From: Chrysophaeum taylorii
Taxonomy: Eukaryota > Sar > Pelagophyceae > Pelagomonadales > Pelagomonadaceae
Reading direction: 5' to 3'
DNA: 64,000 bases
NCBI GenBank assembly: GCA_029834535.1
Contig: JAQMWT010000362.1
Coordinates: 399,126 to 463,125 of the forward strand
This document shows positions 37,805-48,928 of the stretch, one piece after another (positions within the stretch are counted from its first letter, which is position 1; each line of letters begins with the position of its first letter). Made by a program: the position numbers and the translations under genes. A model generated the notes under the pieces. The model saw nothing but the letters and a program-made list of their open reading frames with translations. It made no database searches and was not told the DNA's origin.

Positions 37805-38233
37805 TCACGAAGTGAGGTAACAAGCACGAAGCCGGAGGAAGGAAGGAGTTTCCGTACTGCGGGTGAAAATGTCGCTAAGATTGTTAAGGCGGGGTATGTG
37901 CTTGAGATCGATGATGTGGTTGCGATGGTACTCGGCGGTACTGTAAAAGCGAATGTCAATATGGCGGGTGCGCCGTGTGAGACATTGGAGACGAACTTGG
38001 GTGACGGTGGTGCTATTATCAACATACATTGGGACCGTGTGACGAGGGAGATCAAAGTCATCAAAAAGTTTGAGAAGCCAAGAAAGCTCAGCAGTAGCAG
38101 CGTAAAGAGCAAGCAATTCAGCTTCGAAAGAAGAACGATCAGGTAAGTATTGCGAGCGGGAGCAGTAGGCTATATAGAGCCAGCAACAAAAGAAGAGCGA
38201 GCAAGTAAGTACTGCGATCGGGAGCAGTAGGCG
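37805..38233 (-). pseudogene. Family B RNase H and C-terminus
   Basis: Copia RNase H signature in SSFEAELLALYAATAELSW and the end motif RTRHIDIRFYSTAEYH, HIPRLNNLSDIFTR. It is out of frame with the RT ORF; a ~60-base tandem duplication near 38130-38235 lies at the frame change and probably caused it. Confidence 0.8.
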
Positions 38234-38234
38234 A

Positions 38235-39191
38235 TCATAGAGCCAGCAGAGAAAACAAAGAAACAGTTGTGGAGTGGCGGTCATCAGGGTCGTCGGCCCA
38301 GCGGGAGGCGGAATAACCACAGAGACGAAGGGTAGAATCGCGACCAGGAACAAGGGCAAGATCCTGAGTACCGTTGAGATAACGCAGAGTGTGGGATAAA
38401 GCGTGCCAAGCGTGCCAGTGGGGTTTACCAGGATTGTGGGGAAAACGCGCACACTGATTGACGGACCAAGTGATATCAGGGCGAGTCATGATGGAGATGA
38501 AGAGGACACAGCCAACAATACGGCGAAAAGGGACACGCGTAATGCGAAGACCAACGTAAGAGGTGAGATCGAGTTCATTGACGTCAGTGAAAGCGCGGAA
38601 ACGGAGGAAAAAGGCTTGGTAATGGCCAATGCAATGACGAGGGTGCGCCACAAGAAGATCATCAACGACCAGAACGAGACGTAGAACGACGGTAGAATTG
38701 AGCACGAGCTTGTAATGGCAAGTGTCACCAGATCCGCGGACGAAGCCACAGTCATTGACGAGAAAGCGTGCCAAATAAAGCCACCAATTACGACAAGCTT
38801 GTTTGCAACCATACCAAGAGCGACGGAGCTTGTAAACGATTTTGAAACCATCGGTGGGTTGGCGAGGAGCATAGCCTTCGGGTGGCCAGACATAGATGTC
38901 TTCGTCAATGGGAGCTTGAATAAAAGCGGAGCTGACATCCAACTTGTGCAAATCCCAGTCATGAACAGCGACAAAGGTCAGAAAGAAACGGATCGTGACG
39001 ATGTTGGCAACCGGTGAGTAGGTGTCATGATAATCAATGCCGTGAACCTGGGTGTAACCGCGGACGACAAGGCGAGCCTTGTACGATTTGAAGCGGCCAG
39101 AGTCATACTTCTTGCGGAGGATCCACTTGAGGGTACAAATGTTGCCAGAAACATCATCATCATCGAAGGAAGGAGAATAACATTCCAGCAA
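38235..39191 (-). pseudogene. Family B reverse transcriptase
   Basis: 318 open codons with the Ty1/copia RT blocks: KARLVVRGYTQVHGIDY, the LDVSSAFIQAPIDEDIYV block, KLRRSWYGCKQACRNW (usually KSLYGLKQ), the active site VVDDLLVA, and SYVGLRITR. Upstream of 39191 homology ends in a region of changed frame. The core looks intact but integrase and Gag do not, so the element is not autonomous. Confidence 0.85.
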
Positions 39192-39357
39192 CCAAGCTGA
39201 CCAAGAGAGCTGTATTCTTTAGCGTCGGAAGCAGAGTAATAAACGTGTGCATGGGGATCAACAAGGGTGTTAGCTAAACAAAGGGGAAGGAAGACATAAT
39301 GAACTAACAAACGAAAGCTAACAGAAGAGACATACAAAGAGTTACAGGGGGAAACAG

Positions 39358-39441
39358 AATGGCCCGTATCGACATCAGAATGGCCCGTATCAACATCAGA
39401 ATGGCCCGTATCAACATTAGAATGGCCCGTATCAACATTGT
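39358..39441 (+). repeat. 21-base tandem repeat, four copies
   Basis: GAATGGCCCGTATCAACATCA repeated four times in family B interior. A second repeat (TTTTGCACTTTCTGTTGTTTT with variants, three copies) lies at about 39538-39625. Confidence 0.85.
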
Positions 39442-40734
39442 GACAGGATGAAACAGAATGGCCCGTAAAAAAGTTTGTTGGTTGTTGTAACGCGGGTTGG
39501 TCGACGTTGCGCGGTCGGCCCCGTTTGGCGCGACTTTGTTTTGCACTTTCTGTTGTTTTCTCTCTTTGGTGCTCTTTTGCACTTTCTGTTGTTTTCTCTC
39601 TTTTGCACTTTCAGTTGTGTTCTCTCGAGCTCGTAGAATGGTCGGTTCACGTGATGGGGTGATCAGTCCCAGTGAAACCGGCGCATTCTCATCAAACACA
39701 GGGGGCAAGGGGGCAACAGCGGACAAGGGGGCAACAGCGGAAGAACAGCGGACAATGGGGGAACAATAGACGAGAGCTTGGAAGCGTGATTCGAGAAAGT
39801 CAGAACAACGTTGAAGTTCCTTCGGTGGTTGACATTGCAGGAAATCGGGTAAGTGAAACTGTCAGCAAAATCGAGGTCTGAAGAACAATAGCGACAAAAG
39901 TGCCTGGGATGACGTGCGTTAGACGATTGTTGCAGCGGGGCAAAGATAGCGGAAACACAGGCTGGTACATATGATGGCGGTGTACCAGACGTCTGATGAG
40001 AACGTTGCCTTTGGGCAGATAGGTTGCATGGTGCATGGTGACCAGGTTATGACGATGGTTGGAGTCGACAGAAGCAAAAACAGGCGTAAGCAGGTTTGAT
40101 ACGAACGTGGGTGTTTGGTTGCTGTGGTGCGAGCAAGTTGCCATGGGCACGACAGCGTCCTGTACGCGAAAATGGAAGACTTCGGACGAGCCTGCGGTGT
40201 AAGGAACGAACACAGGTAGACCAGGCTGCTGTATGCCAGCCTGCTGTGACAGATAAGAAAGTGGCCCGTTTTCGCATTCGGAAGAACGAAGTTGCCATAT
40301 GGGCCAACGTTGGAGGAGCAAGCGGCGAGCTTCGCTCGTCATACTCGAATAGGCTGCGGTAGAAGTTGGCGACAGTGGCAAAACAGTTGTGGCACGTAAG
40401 AACGTTGCAGATAGCTTGCAGATAGCGTCGCAGTGGCACGTAAGAACATTGCAGATAGCGTCGCGGGTGCTGAGCACGGAATTCACGTCGATAGCAAAAC
40501 CGAATTTTAAAGGTCAGAAAAGCGGCGAAAAAGTGCGTGAAGGAGAACCACAAATCACACAGCAAAGAAGCGTTTGTCCAGGATCCCGAAGATAAGCGAT
40601 CCAACCACATAGGAAGCACGAAAACTGCGCACGCGAAAAATTGACAGGCACAGCTTAGTTGTGGCAGGTGAAATGAGCGATGGAACGTGATTCGCTGGTT
40701 TTACCAAAACCGACAAGCACAACGAGGAGTGGAT

Positions 40735-40910
40735 CGACGAAAAGCTGAAAATGTACAACGGGGAGTGGAGCAACGAATAGGCGAAATACAGAACGAGGAG
40801 GGGGGCAACGACGAGGGGAAAAGACAGAACGAGGAGAGGAGCAACGACGAGGGGAAAATACAGAACGAGGGGTGGAGCAACGAATAGCGGAAAATACAGA
40901 ACGAGGCGCC
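40735..40910 (+). repeat. ~35-base minisatellite in family B
   Basis: About five imperfect copies of GAGCAACGACGAGGGGAAAA / TACAGAACGAGG. Open in several frames, which explains the repetitive ORFs here; no protein-coding role is supported. Confidence 0.8.
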
Positions 40911-41589
40911 TGTGCAATGGGAGCTAAAAACAAAAACGAGGGGCTTCCGTGGGATGGGGCTGTTGATGTGCTTGCATCAGACATTCGGCGGTACACACGC
41001 TGACTTGGAATTATCTTGAAAGTGCTGCGCTGTTGAGAAGAACGGCGATGGTGGGTAGGGCGTTGTCGTGGAATAGCTAGGAACTTTGAAACTTGCGGCA
41101 GTCCCCCTTAAAGTGATCCTTGCAGCCGCCAAAAAGACATCGGGTAGTGCGTCGGAATCGAGTAGAGCCAGGTTGTTGGGAAAGGGGAGCGTCTAGGGTA
41201 GGTCAGTTGGAAGAGTCTGAAGTCGTGGCTGACGACGCGGCGGATAGCGCGGCGGAAGTGGTTGTGCATGCCATCGAAATTGGTTGTTGTTGAACTTCTC
41301 AAGGGTAGAACCACATTCATCGGTACGAAACGCAAGACGATAAAACAAAGCCAGTAAGGCTTGAAGCACGATGCACGTAGTCAAATGCGAGGACACACTC
41401 GAGGGTGCGTCGGATCAGGTACAATGCCGAGCAACTTGAACTCCGGTGATAGGTACAATGCTGAGCAACTTGTATACTCCGATGATGAACTTGTTGAGGA
41501 AGTTCACTACGCAATCCCCACGGCCCATGTAGACATCGGTAATGCGCCTGTAAAGTCGCGTGAAGTTCATGTCGCGGTTGTCATGGATA

Positions 41590-41799
41590 TCAACGTTGTT
41601 GCTTGACGCGAAAGTCTTCTTCAGAGCAGCCAGAAGCGGAAATGCTAGTCCAAGTGTCAGTGGTCAAGATAATGCGATCACCGGTGGAAATGATCATGTT
41701 TTCCAGGCGCCGGGTCCATTGGTGAAAATGATGTCGCTCACCACTGAAAGCATCGAGTTTTTGCGAAATCTTGGTATCCTTAATTTCGATCGAGGACAT
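41590..41799 (-). pseudogene. Family B Gag N-terminus
   Basis: MSSIEIKDTKISQKLDAFSG then HFHQWTRRLENMI fits the Copia Gag start (KLDG.NY..W). It lies ~118 bases inside the 5' LTR and is open for 69 codons, then decays. A possible zinc-knuckle remnant is near 41120 (CKDHFKGDC in another frame). Confidence 0.6.
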
Positions 41800-42327
41800 G
41801 ATAAACGATAACGAACCGAACACGTAGCAATAAACTGAAGCCGAGGAGGAGTCGCTGTTGTCCGTGAAGTCAAGCTCAGGGCGTTCGACCTTGGACACCT
41901 GGAACACCTGGTACCATGTGACGAATGGTATGAGGCGTTAGACTAGCGATAAGAGAAAGACGTAAGGATACTGGATACGTGGTGCAGGGGTAAGTGTCAT
42001 AGCTTCTTCACAATACGCGTCAGCTATCAGTCGATGCGTGTAATGATCTCGAACGACTTTTCTTTCAAGAGTCATATATTTCCGATGGAAATCGGAGAAA
42101 ATGAACGAATTACATCTGCCTAATCAAGATGCCCTGCCCGAACGTTAAAAAACGTGGCACGAAAAATCATACGCGTCAACTATCAGTCGATGCGCATAAT
42201 GATCTCGAACGACTTTTCTTTCAAGAGTCATATAATTCCAGAGCGCTACACTATAATGTGTACGACACTGGAACTCCTTACTCCTTTCACACCTTAATCT
42301 ACTTGAGGGTTTTCTCTCCGTAATACG

Positions 42328-42714
42328 CGATCGCTAACCGGCGGTTGCGATGGAGGACGGCGCCTAACACGCTTGCTCCCTGCGGCGGCCCCGGCCGTCC
42401 CGGAGTGAGACGGTGCCTGCTCGCCTCCCGGGCTGGCCGGTTAGCACCCGGAAAGTCCGCGCTGGGATGGGGTTCGCTCGGTTGGGCAGAACGCGACGGA
42501 CAGGTCGATTGTTCGTGGACCAACACGTCCGCGGCCTGCGACGCTTTCGCACGACCTCGCACAAGACCGCGCGCAGTGGCGGTCCACCATCAACAAGTCC
42601 GTTCTCGTCCCTCGCCTCTGCCCCAACTGCGTGATTTTCCTCTGTGATACCGTACCGGCTCCTGCCGGTCCGGCCTGGCTCCCATGCTCGGGAGAGGTCT
42701 GAAGTTAGTTAGTT
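42328..42714 (+). mobile_element. SINE-like element 2 (387 bases) inside LTR 2
   Basis: Flanked by TAATACG at 42321-42327 and 42715-42721. LTRs 1 and 3 have a single uninterrupted TAATACG at this point. It shares the 3' end of element 1 (CTCCCATGCTCGGGAG, GGTCTGAAG, TTAG repeats) and a middle block (CCTGCTCGCCTCCCGGGC.GGCCGGTT) but is ~100 bases longer and has a different 5' end. Confidence 0.8.
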
Positions 42715-43694
42715 AATACGGTTGTCTCTATTTCCTTCCTTACCCTTACGCAATTATTTATTTCGTGACAATGAGAATCGTCTGAAGCTTTCTACCAACA
42801 TGGAGTAGGCCTCCAGGTGCGTACCGTCAGGTACGGGGTTTTCTGTTTAATTAACAGAGGCTTCGTTCCTCGTTGTCAGTGTAAACGCTTCTATGGGACT
42901 TAATGTCCTTAAGGAGCTAGGGCCCAAATCCCTACCTAGTGTAGTAGCATGTGACAAGCGGAATGGTCTGTACACGCCTAAGACTGCGCACAGTCTCTAC
43001 CATGTACCCGGAGAGGGTCAAGTCTCTCCAGGTTATGGGCCCAGATGCGTAGGTGTGTCAGCCCAGCTGTGTCGTGCGTATAAATGGGGTGATCAATTTG
43101 CGCCTGATCACGAGTGCAATGCGACAGTGTGTTTGGCGGTGGTCTACTGTACATATCCGTTATGTGACGGTGTATGTCCACCAGTTAATTTGGTTCGTGA
43201 CCGAGTTGGGTCGGCCACTGGTCATGTGCACTCGCATAACGAATAAAATTAATTTTTTTCCTACACAAGCCGCGGAAACTTGTACGGGTTTTTCCTTACA
43301 TTCCCCAACAAACGACTGACTGCTCGACAATTAATCCATTCTTCAGTCTCAAATCATCATGTTTAAATGGCATGTTAATTTGTTTGGTCTTGTAAATAAG
43401 TCCACGCTTAAAATAGCGAACTGCACATACGCACCCGCATGTTAGAAACCCTTCATTCGAACATGTCAAATTGTTTTATCACTCCTTTAACCTACCTTTA
43501 GCAGGTCATAATCATGTCAAAACCTAAGCCGATATCCACTACGGATATTTATAAGCAGGAACAAATTCTCGTTGATAAGCTCAACGACGGTTTACGTTTC
43601 CAAGACAACTCAACTAAGGTCAGTTTGTAACTCGAAGTGCTTCGTAGGCACATGACAAGTCCATACGCGGACGCGTTGTTCTGCTTCGACTCGT

Positions 43695-45818
43695 ATGACG
43701 CGTACACGCGGAATGCCCCAGAATATAACCAACTTCTCGAACCTAACGCCTCATTCTATTTTGGATCATAATGATGCTTCTTATCGTGCCTCCGAGCCTC
43801 ACCTCTCCGCCATTGAAGACTACATCACTGTGCAGTCTCATTACATTGATGCACACCTTGGAGATGACCCTCTACTAGTTATTCAACTTGTCGAAGATCC
43901 AGATCCCGATCATACTAACGCTATTGTTGATTCTTACACGATCATCCACCTTACCCATGCTCAAGATCCCAGCACTGTTGGTCCGGACGAATATAAAATT
44001 CAAGCCAAGGATATCAAGATTGATGAATATGAGTTGACCTGCCTCAAAGGTCTTTCTGACGCTGATCGTAAGGCTTATATCTCCGCGATTTCCAAGGAGA
44101 TTTTTGACGTTGTCAAGTATGGCTGCTTTAAACTCTCGTTGCCTATGGTCATCTCCAAGCCCATTGATACCCGACTGGTATTACGCATAAAAACAAATGC
44201 TGTCGGCGAATACATCAAACATAAAGCGAGACTGGTCCTACGAGGATTCTTAGCTTCCCTGGGCACCGACTTTTTTAATACATTGAGTCCAATGGCGCAG
44301 CTCACCGGTATCCGTTGTGTTCTAGCGCTCGCAGCCCACCTCCGACTTCCCGTCTACCACATAGACGTCCCTAATGCTTTTGTTCAAGCCCCCATAGACT
44401 CTCATGTCTACGTTAAATTGCCACAAGGTATTCACCTACTCGATCCTGAAGATGCAAAATATCAAGGACGACGTCTTCCAAAACTACTTAAACCTTTTTG
44501 CGGATTATGACAGAGTCCTGCTCTTTGGAACCAAACCATAAATGGTTTCTTCGACACGCTAGGCTATAAACGCTTTCGAACAGATACATGCATCTATGCT
44601 AAAGTCCAAGCCGATGCTACGTTTTTACTTTGTGCGCTATCAGTGGATGATGTTGTTATCATCTGTACATCGGGAAGTCTACGTCGTGAATTCCAACAAG
44701 TCATGAAGAAGGAATATTCGGTTGAAAACTTTGAAGAAGCTCATACTCTCTTAGCTATGCGCATAACTCGCACTGCCGATGGCTCCATCTTACTTGACTG
44801 CCAAGCTAAGATTGATGCATTGTTTGAAGAGTATCCCATCTTAACTCAGTTACGTCCCACATCCACTCCTATGTCCCCTTCAACTACATATTAAACTGGA
44901 GGGCCATCTTCTGATATGGACAAGTTCATCCAACACACATTCTCCACCTTACTTGGCAAGCTCACTTTTGTACAGTTGGCCTGTCGCCCTGATTTATCAC
45001 AAAGCCTCAGTCGCTGTTCCCGAGGAATGCATAATCCAGCGTATTTGCATGTCCAAGTATTAACAGGAACTCTTCGCTATTTGCGCAAGCCTGAAAATCG
45101 CAATCTTCGACTATGGTACTACTCCGGTTCTTCCGCTCTAATGGACCATCTTAGATTTCTCATCGGCAATCGTACCGATATGGCAACCAAGTTGGGTTAC
45201 ACTAAAGAACAAGTGGATTCAGGTAATTTTGATCCACTGGTCGCGTTCGTCGATGCTGATAATGCACCCTCTTATGAACAAGATCGCAAATCTACAACTG
45301 GTTATGCCATCTTTTTATTTGGTTCCCTCATCACTTGGAAGTCCAAACTACAGCCTATTACAGCTACTTCCACGCATGAGAGTGAACTTATTGCCCTTAA
45401 TATGTGTGCTGATGACGTGGTCTGGTTACGTAAATTGTTAACGGAAATGGCGTTTGCTATATTTCCGCAATACTATCTTCGCCAACCTCCAGGGAAAGAT
45501 TTGTTATTAGATTATGATGCTCATGACTACCCTCTCCCATCAGACATGTCATTTATGCGCAACAGTCCTATACTTGGAGACTCTGCATCTGCTATCCATC
45601 TGTCAAAGAATCCTGACATTGCGACCAAAGCCAAAGCCATGAGCACACGCTGGTTTCGTATTCGTGACTACGTTCACCTAAGACGTATTCGCTTGCACCA
45701 TGTTTCTGGCACCAAAAATATCGCTGATGGATTCACTAAACCCTTTGGTGCTCCTCTTTTCACTAGATTTCGCACGTTACTTGGTTTACAACAACCCATA
45801 GCCCAGCAAGATGCTTAA
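43695..45818 (+). pseudogene. Family A reverse transcriptase-RNase H, copy 2
   Basis: RT blocks KHKARLVLRGFLASLGTDFF, VYHIDVPNAFVQAPIDSH and active site SVDDVVII; RNase H blocks DADNAPSYEQDRKSTTGYAI, WKSKLQPITATSTHESELIA and VWLRKLL. Broken by a nonsense codon in KPFCGL-stop-QSPALW (near 44510) and another at 44892. Same domain order and sequence as the minus-strand copy. Confidence 0.88.
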
Positions 45819-45918
45819 TCATTACCCTTCACTATGTCCGCAATGACATTAAACTAACCCTCATGGAAAACGGTATTGTGGCTCGCTGAAAACAAAAAAA
45901 TGTGAGGATCTCCATAAA

Positions 45919-47886
45919 ATGAATCCTGCCAAGACCAAGGACGCCGCGAGCCGACGTTACTCAGTATTGAACCGTGGACGTGGTGGCATCTCAGCACTGT
46001 CTTCACCGTTTAATGCTCTGAACCCAGGACTTGCCCCTACTGGTTCTCCCAATAGCCGTAAACACCAAACATATCTTTCTGTTGCTCAAGGAAATAAATC
46101 CCCCCCAGTGACTCCTACGTCACGATCAAATCAACATAATACTAACTCTCATGTTAAAAGCACAGAGTACTTTCTGTTAAAGCACTGCAAATTCGATGTT
46201 ATGGCGATGATGTCTGGGAACGTTCTTTCGCTTGGTACTCAACCACCAAACTTTTTGCTACCGTCACCTAAGGATCCTCAATGTTGGTATCAGCCCATCC
46301 AACAGCTGCTTACTGACGCACAACAAAACAACTGCGTTGATAATCTTCATTTCTTGAGTTCCCTCCTGTGTCTAAAGACCAAACGTGTGCGCAATGCACC
46401 TAATGTACCGGCAAATGAGGATATTCGATTGCATCGATGCCCACCCATCAAAGGCGTTGTCAAAGTGCATGTAATGTGCACTACGTGTTTTAATAAAACC
46501 GACGCACCGGGTACGCCGCTTGTTCTCGCTATTTGCACTGAAGACGAAGTTAAAACGGACAAAATTATCAAAATCATCGAAGAACACTTGGCATCAGAGC
46601 AACATGCCTCGCACTGCTTCGATGTGCCCCGTCCAATTTTCCTTTTGATCTGCGTTATGTGTAACTTATCACTACATGGGACAGCCTTAACTAGGAATAG
46701 TCTTCAGTCGTTTCATCTTTCATGCCATAATGATCCAGCTGCACATATGCGAGCCATCATCCTACGCTTGGGCAAGTCCATTCCAATAAATAAGATGCTT
46801 AAAGATGCGCTCATTAAATGTATGGCTACCCACAATCTTAATGCTTCTAACATAATAATGAACCCAGACGACCATGCACCCCTTTTGCTACAGCTACGTC
46901 ATATCTCGACCGTTAATGTTGAAATCCTTGTAACGGCTTGGTCATTACTACAGTCCGTCGAAGATAAAGTCTGCAGTGTTACAAACCCTGATGAGTTGCT
47001 TGCTGTGCTCATTAAGCTGGTGAGAACACCAGCTTAATGATACTTCTCACGAGATGTTACCGCCAATGTTGGACTACTTTCTTAAGTTAGCCCCAGAGCA
47101 TCAAACTGCTTTTAAAAACGTGCCTATCCAGGTTGGTTATCCCTCTGCCATAATAGACGCATTCTCAGACACTAAATTGTCTGAGGTTAAACCAGCACAA
47201 GTTGAACCTACGCCAGACGACCCTACTGACAATGTACATGAAACTTTGCGACAGTTAAGAGAAGAAATACAATCTCTATCTTTGCATATCGCCAAGAGTG
47301 ATAAGCAATCTATAGAACGAGATCAACGACTTTCCGATGCCTTGGAAACCATAACTCAACTCAAAAAAGCTAACGATACCCTTAACGCGCAAGTGACCGA
47401 GAACATCAAGCACGTATCACTCTTAGACAACATACTTTCCAGCTATCAAATGCACCAGGATACTACGTTGTCTACCCTTGCTGTCTTAGCTCATGTGATT
47501 TCTGAGTCACTTATCACTCTATTGAACAGTCTCCTCCAAATACTTTTGAGGAGGCACAGCAAAACATAATCGACGATACAGCTGCTAGCTTACACATTGT
47601 TATGTCTGATGCACAGGATCATGTTATTCCCGCAACAGATTTGCACACCTTAACACCAGCTGCAGCTATGTCCTATTTGTCTTCTGTCATGTCACCACTT
47701 GTTGCTCTCAGCGATGCAATCACTATAAATAATGCTTCTAACGACCAATCCGAAGACCATGACTCTTCCTCTCCAGAATTAAAGAAACTTGAAGACAATA
47801 GTGATGACGAGTTGGACCACACCTCTGATGCTGTGGATGCTGTTTCTCTACGCAATGTAACAACACGTCCAACCTCCTCCTCCTAA
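45919..47886 (+). pseudogene. Family A third ORF (ORF3) downstream of RNase H, copy 2
   Basis: Begins MNPAKTKDAASRRYSVLNRG about 100 bases after the pol stop. A basic N-terminus is followed by a Cys/His-rich domain (MCTTCFN ... HASHC ... ICVMCN ... SFHLSCHNDPAAHMRAIILR), a helical/coiled-coil middle (REEIQSLSLHIAKSDKQSI) and an acidic Ser-rich end (SSSPELKKLEDNSDDELDH). In this copy the frame is broken near 47037 by a small rearrangement (a GCTGGTGAGAACACCAGC hairpin) and again near 47570. The minus-strand copy covers the same protein with different breaks, so the original frame was about 600-660 codons. I do not recognise it; the position is that of an Env-like ORF or a displaced Gag. Confidence 0.75.
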
Positions 47887-48020
47887 CCTTAACTATTATG
47901 TTACCTACCCCTATATGTTGTTGTTTTATGCTTAAGTTAGTCGCTGTTCTCATTTATCGTACACAAGCTCCACGCTCAAGAGCGTCTGGAATGCATAAAG
48001 CCTTTCACACGTTGAGGGGG

Positions 48021-48421
48021 TCCAGAGCGCTACACTATAATGTGTACGACACTGGAACTCCTTACTCCTTTCACACCTTTTTCTACTTGAGGGTTTTCTC
48101 TCCGTAATACGGCTTTCCCTCTTTCCTTCCTTACCCTTCCGCAATTATTTATTTCATGACAATGAGAATCGTCTGAAGCTTTCTACCAACATGGAGTAGG
48201 CCTCCAGGTGCGTACCGTCAGGTACGGAGTTTTCTGTTTGATTAACAGAGGCTTCGTTCCTCGTTGTCAGTGTATACGCTTCTATGGGACTTAATGTCCT
48301 TAAGGAGCTAGGGCCTAAATCCCTACCTTGTGTAGTAGCATGTGACAAGCGGAATGGTCTGTTCACGCCTAAGACTGCGCGCAGTCTCTACCATGTACCC
48401 GGAGAGGGTCAAATCTCTCCA
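48021..48421 (+). repeat. Copia family A LTR, copy 3 (3' LTR)
   Basis: Full 401-base LTR preceded by the polypurine tract. Immediately after it comes a fragment of family A ORF3 (48422 to about 48556, matching ~47523-47655), pointing to recombination between elements and not a clean insertion end. Confidence 0.85.
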
Positions 48422-48740
48422 CAGTCTCTTCCAAATACTTTTGAGGAGGCACAGCAAAACATAATCGAAGACACAGCTGCTGGCTTACATACTGCTATGT
48501 CTGATGCACAGGATCATGTTATTCCTGCAACAGATTTGCACGCTCTAACACCTGTGGCGTTAGGAGAAATTAGGCCTACCTGGCGCGCCTTCGAATCCTG
48601 GCGCGCCGCTCGCGTCTGTGCCCTTGATGGAGTCACTGGACGAGGAAGGCCGTTCTCTCGCCACACAACCACAAACAACTTCTGTGCCTGGTCTTCACAA
48701 CTTGAGGATTGGCTGTTGCTTTATGATTAAGATATTATCG
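48422..48740 (+). other. ORF3 fragment and unassigned sequence
   Basis: The first ~135 bases repeat ORF3 sequence (SLPNTFEEAQQNIIEDTAAG, MSDAQDHVIPATDLHALTP). After 48556 the sequence is unrelated, with two GGCGCGCC octamers 20 bases apart (about 48582-48607). Confidence 0.6.
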
Positions 48741-48928
48741 AAACACAGAAATCAGGGTGACGCATGTCACGGAAAAGGAAGATGATGTCACAGAGAAAAC
48801 TGACGTCGTCATAACGGAGTAGGGTGCCCCTGATAAGGGGGGGGGCTAGAAGAGGGGTAAGCCTTGGGAGGCGGGAGTTGCCGCCACAGGACTCCCCTGG
48901 TAAGATTTCGAGCTGCCCCAGCGAGCTG

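Larger units (their letters stand above)
37513..42012 (-). mobile_element. Copia family B retrotransposon, complete ends, decayed interior
   Basis: 4.5 kb in minus orientation. Identical-length 96-base LTRs at 37513-37608 and 41917-42012 start TGTGA and end TCACA (TG...CA). A 5-base duplication ATACG flanks it (37508-37512 and 42013-42017), and the empty site is present at about 42165-42175. Directly inside the 5' LTR, TGGTACCAGGTG (41905-41916, minus strand) is a primer-binding site resembling the initiator-tRNA-Met type. Interior: Gag start (41799), a long decayed Gag/integrase zone rich in minisatellites, RT (39191-38235) and RNase H (38233-37805). The near-identical LTRs suggest recent insertion, while the interior is broken, so a defective element was probably mobilised. 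Confidence 0.88.
37387..42236 (+). repeat. Tandem ~150-base segment, first copy split by Copia family B
   Basis: A segment from GATGGAAATCGGAGAAAATG to CTTTCAAGAGTCATATA occurs twice in tandem just before LTR 2. The first copy is 37387-37512 plus 42018-42083, interrupted by the family B element; the second is 42084-42236, uninterrupted, and acts as the empty site. Confidence 0.8.
42237..48421 (+). mobile_element. Copia family A retrotransposon, copy 2, internally deleted
   Basis: 5' LTR 42237-43030 (enlarged by a SINE-like insertion), leader 43031-43513, a Gag-position fragment 43514-43741, then a deletion junction near 43742 where NQLLE joins directly to the pre-RT linker (TPHSILDHNDASY). 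Integrase and most of Gag are therefore missing. RT and RNase H follow to 45818, then ORF3 (45919-47886), a polypurine tract GAGGGGG at 48014-48020 and the 3' LTR 48021-48421. It shares its 5' LTR with the truncated copy 1, forming a tandem array of three LTRs. No flanking target duplication is visible around the array. Confidence 0.85.

Noticed and set aside
40687-40887. Repetitive ORF as a secreted repeat protein
   Set aside because: It is a minisatellite inside a decayed Copia, open on both strands by chance.
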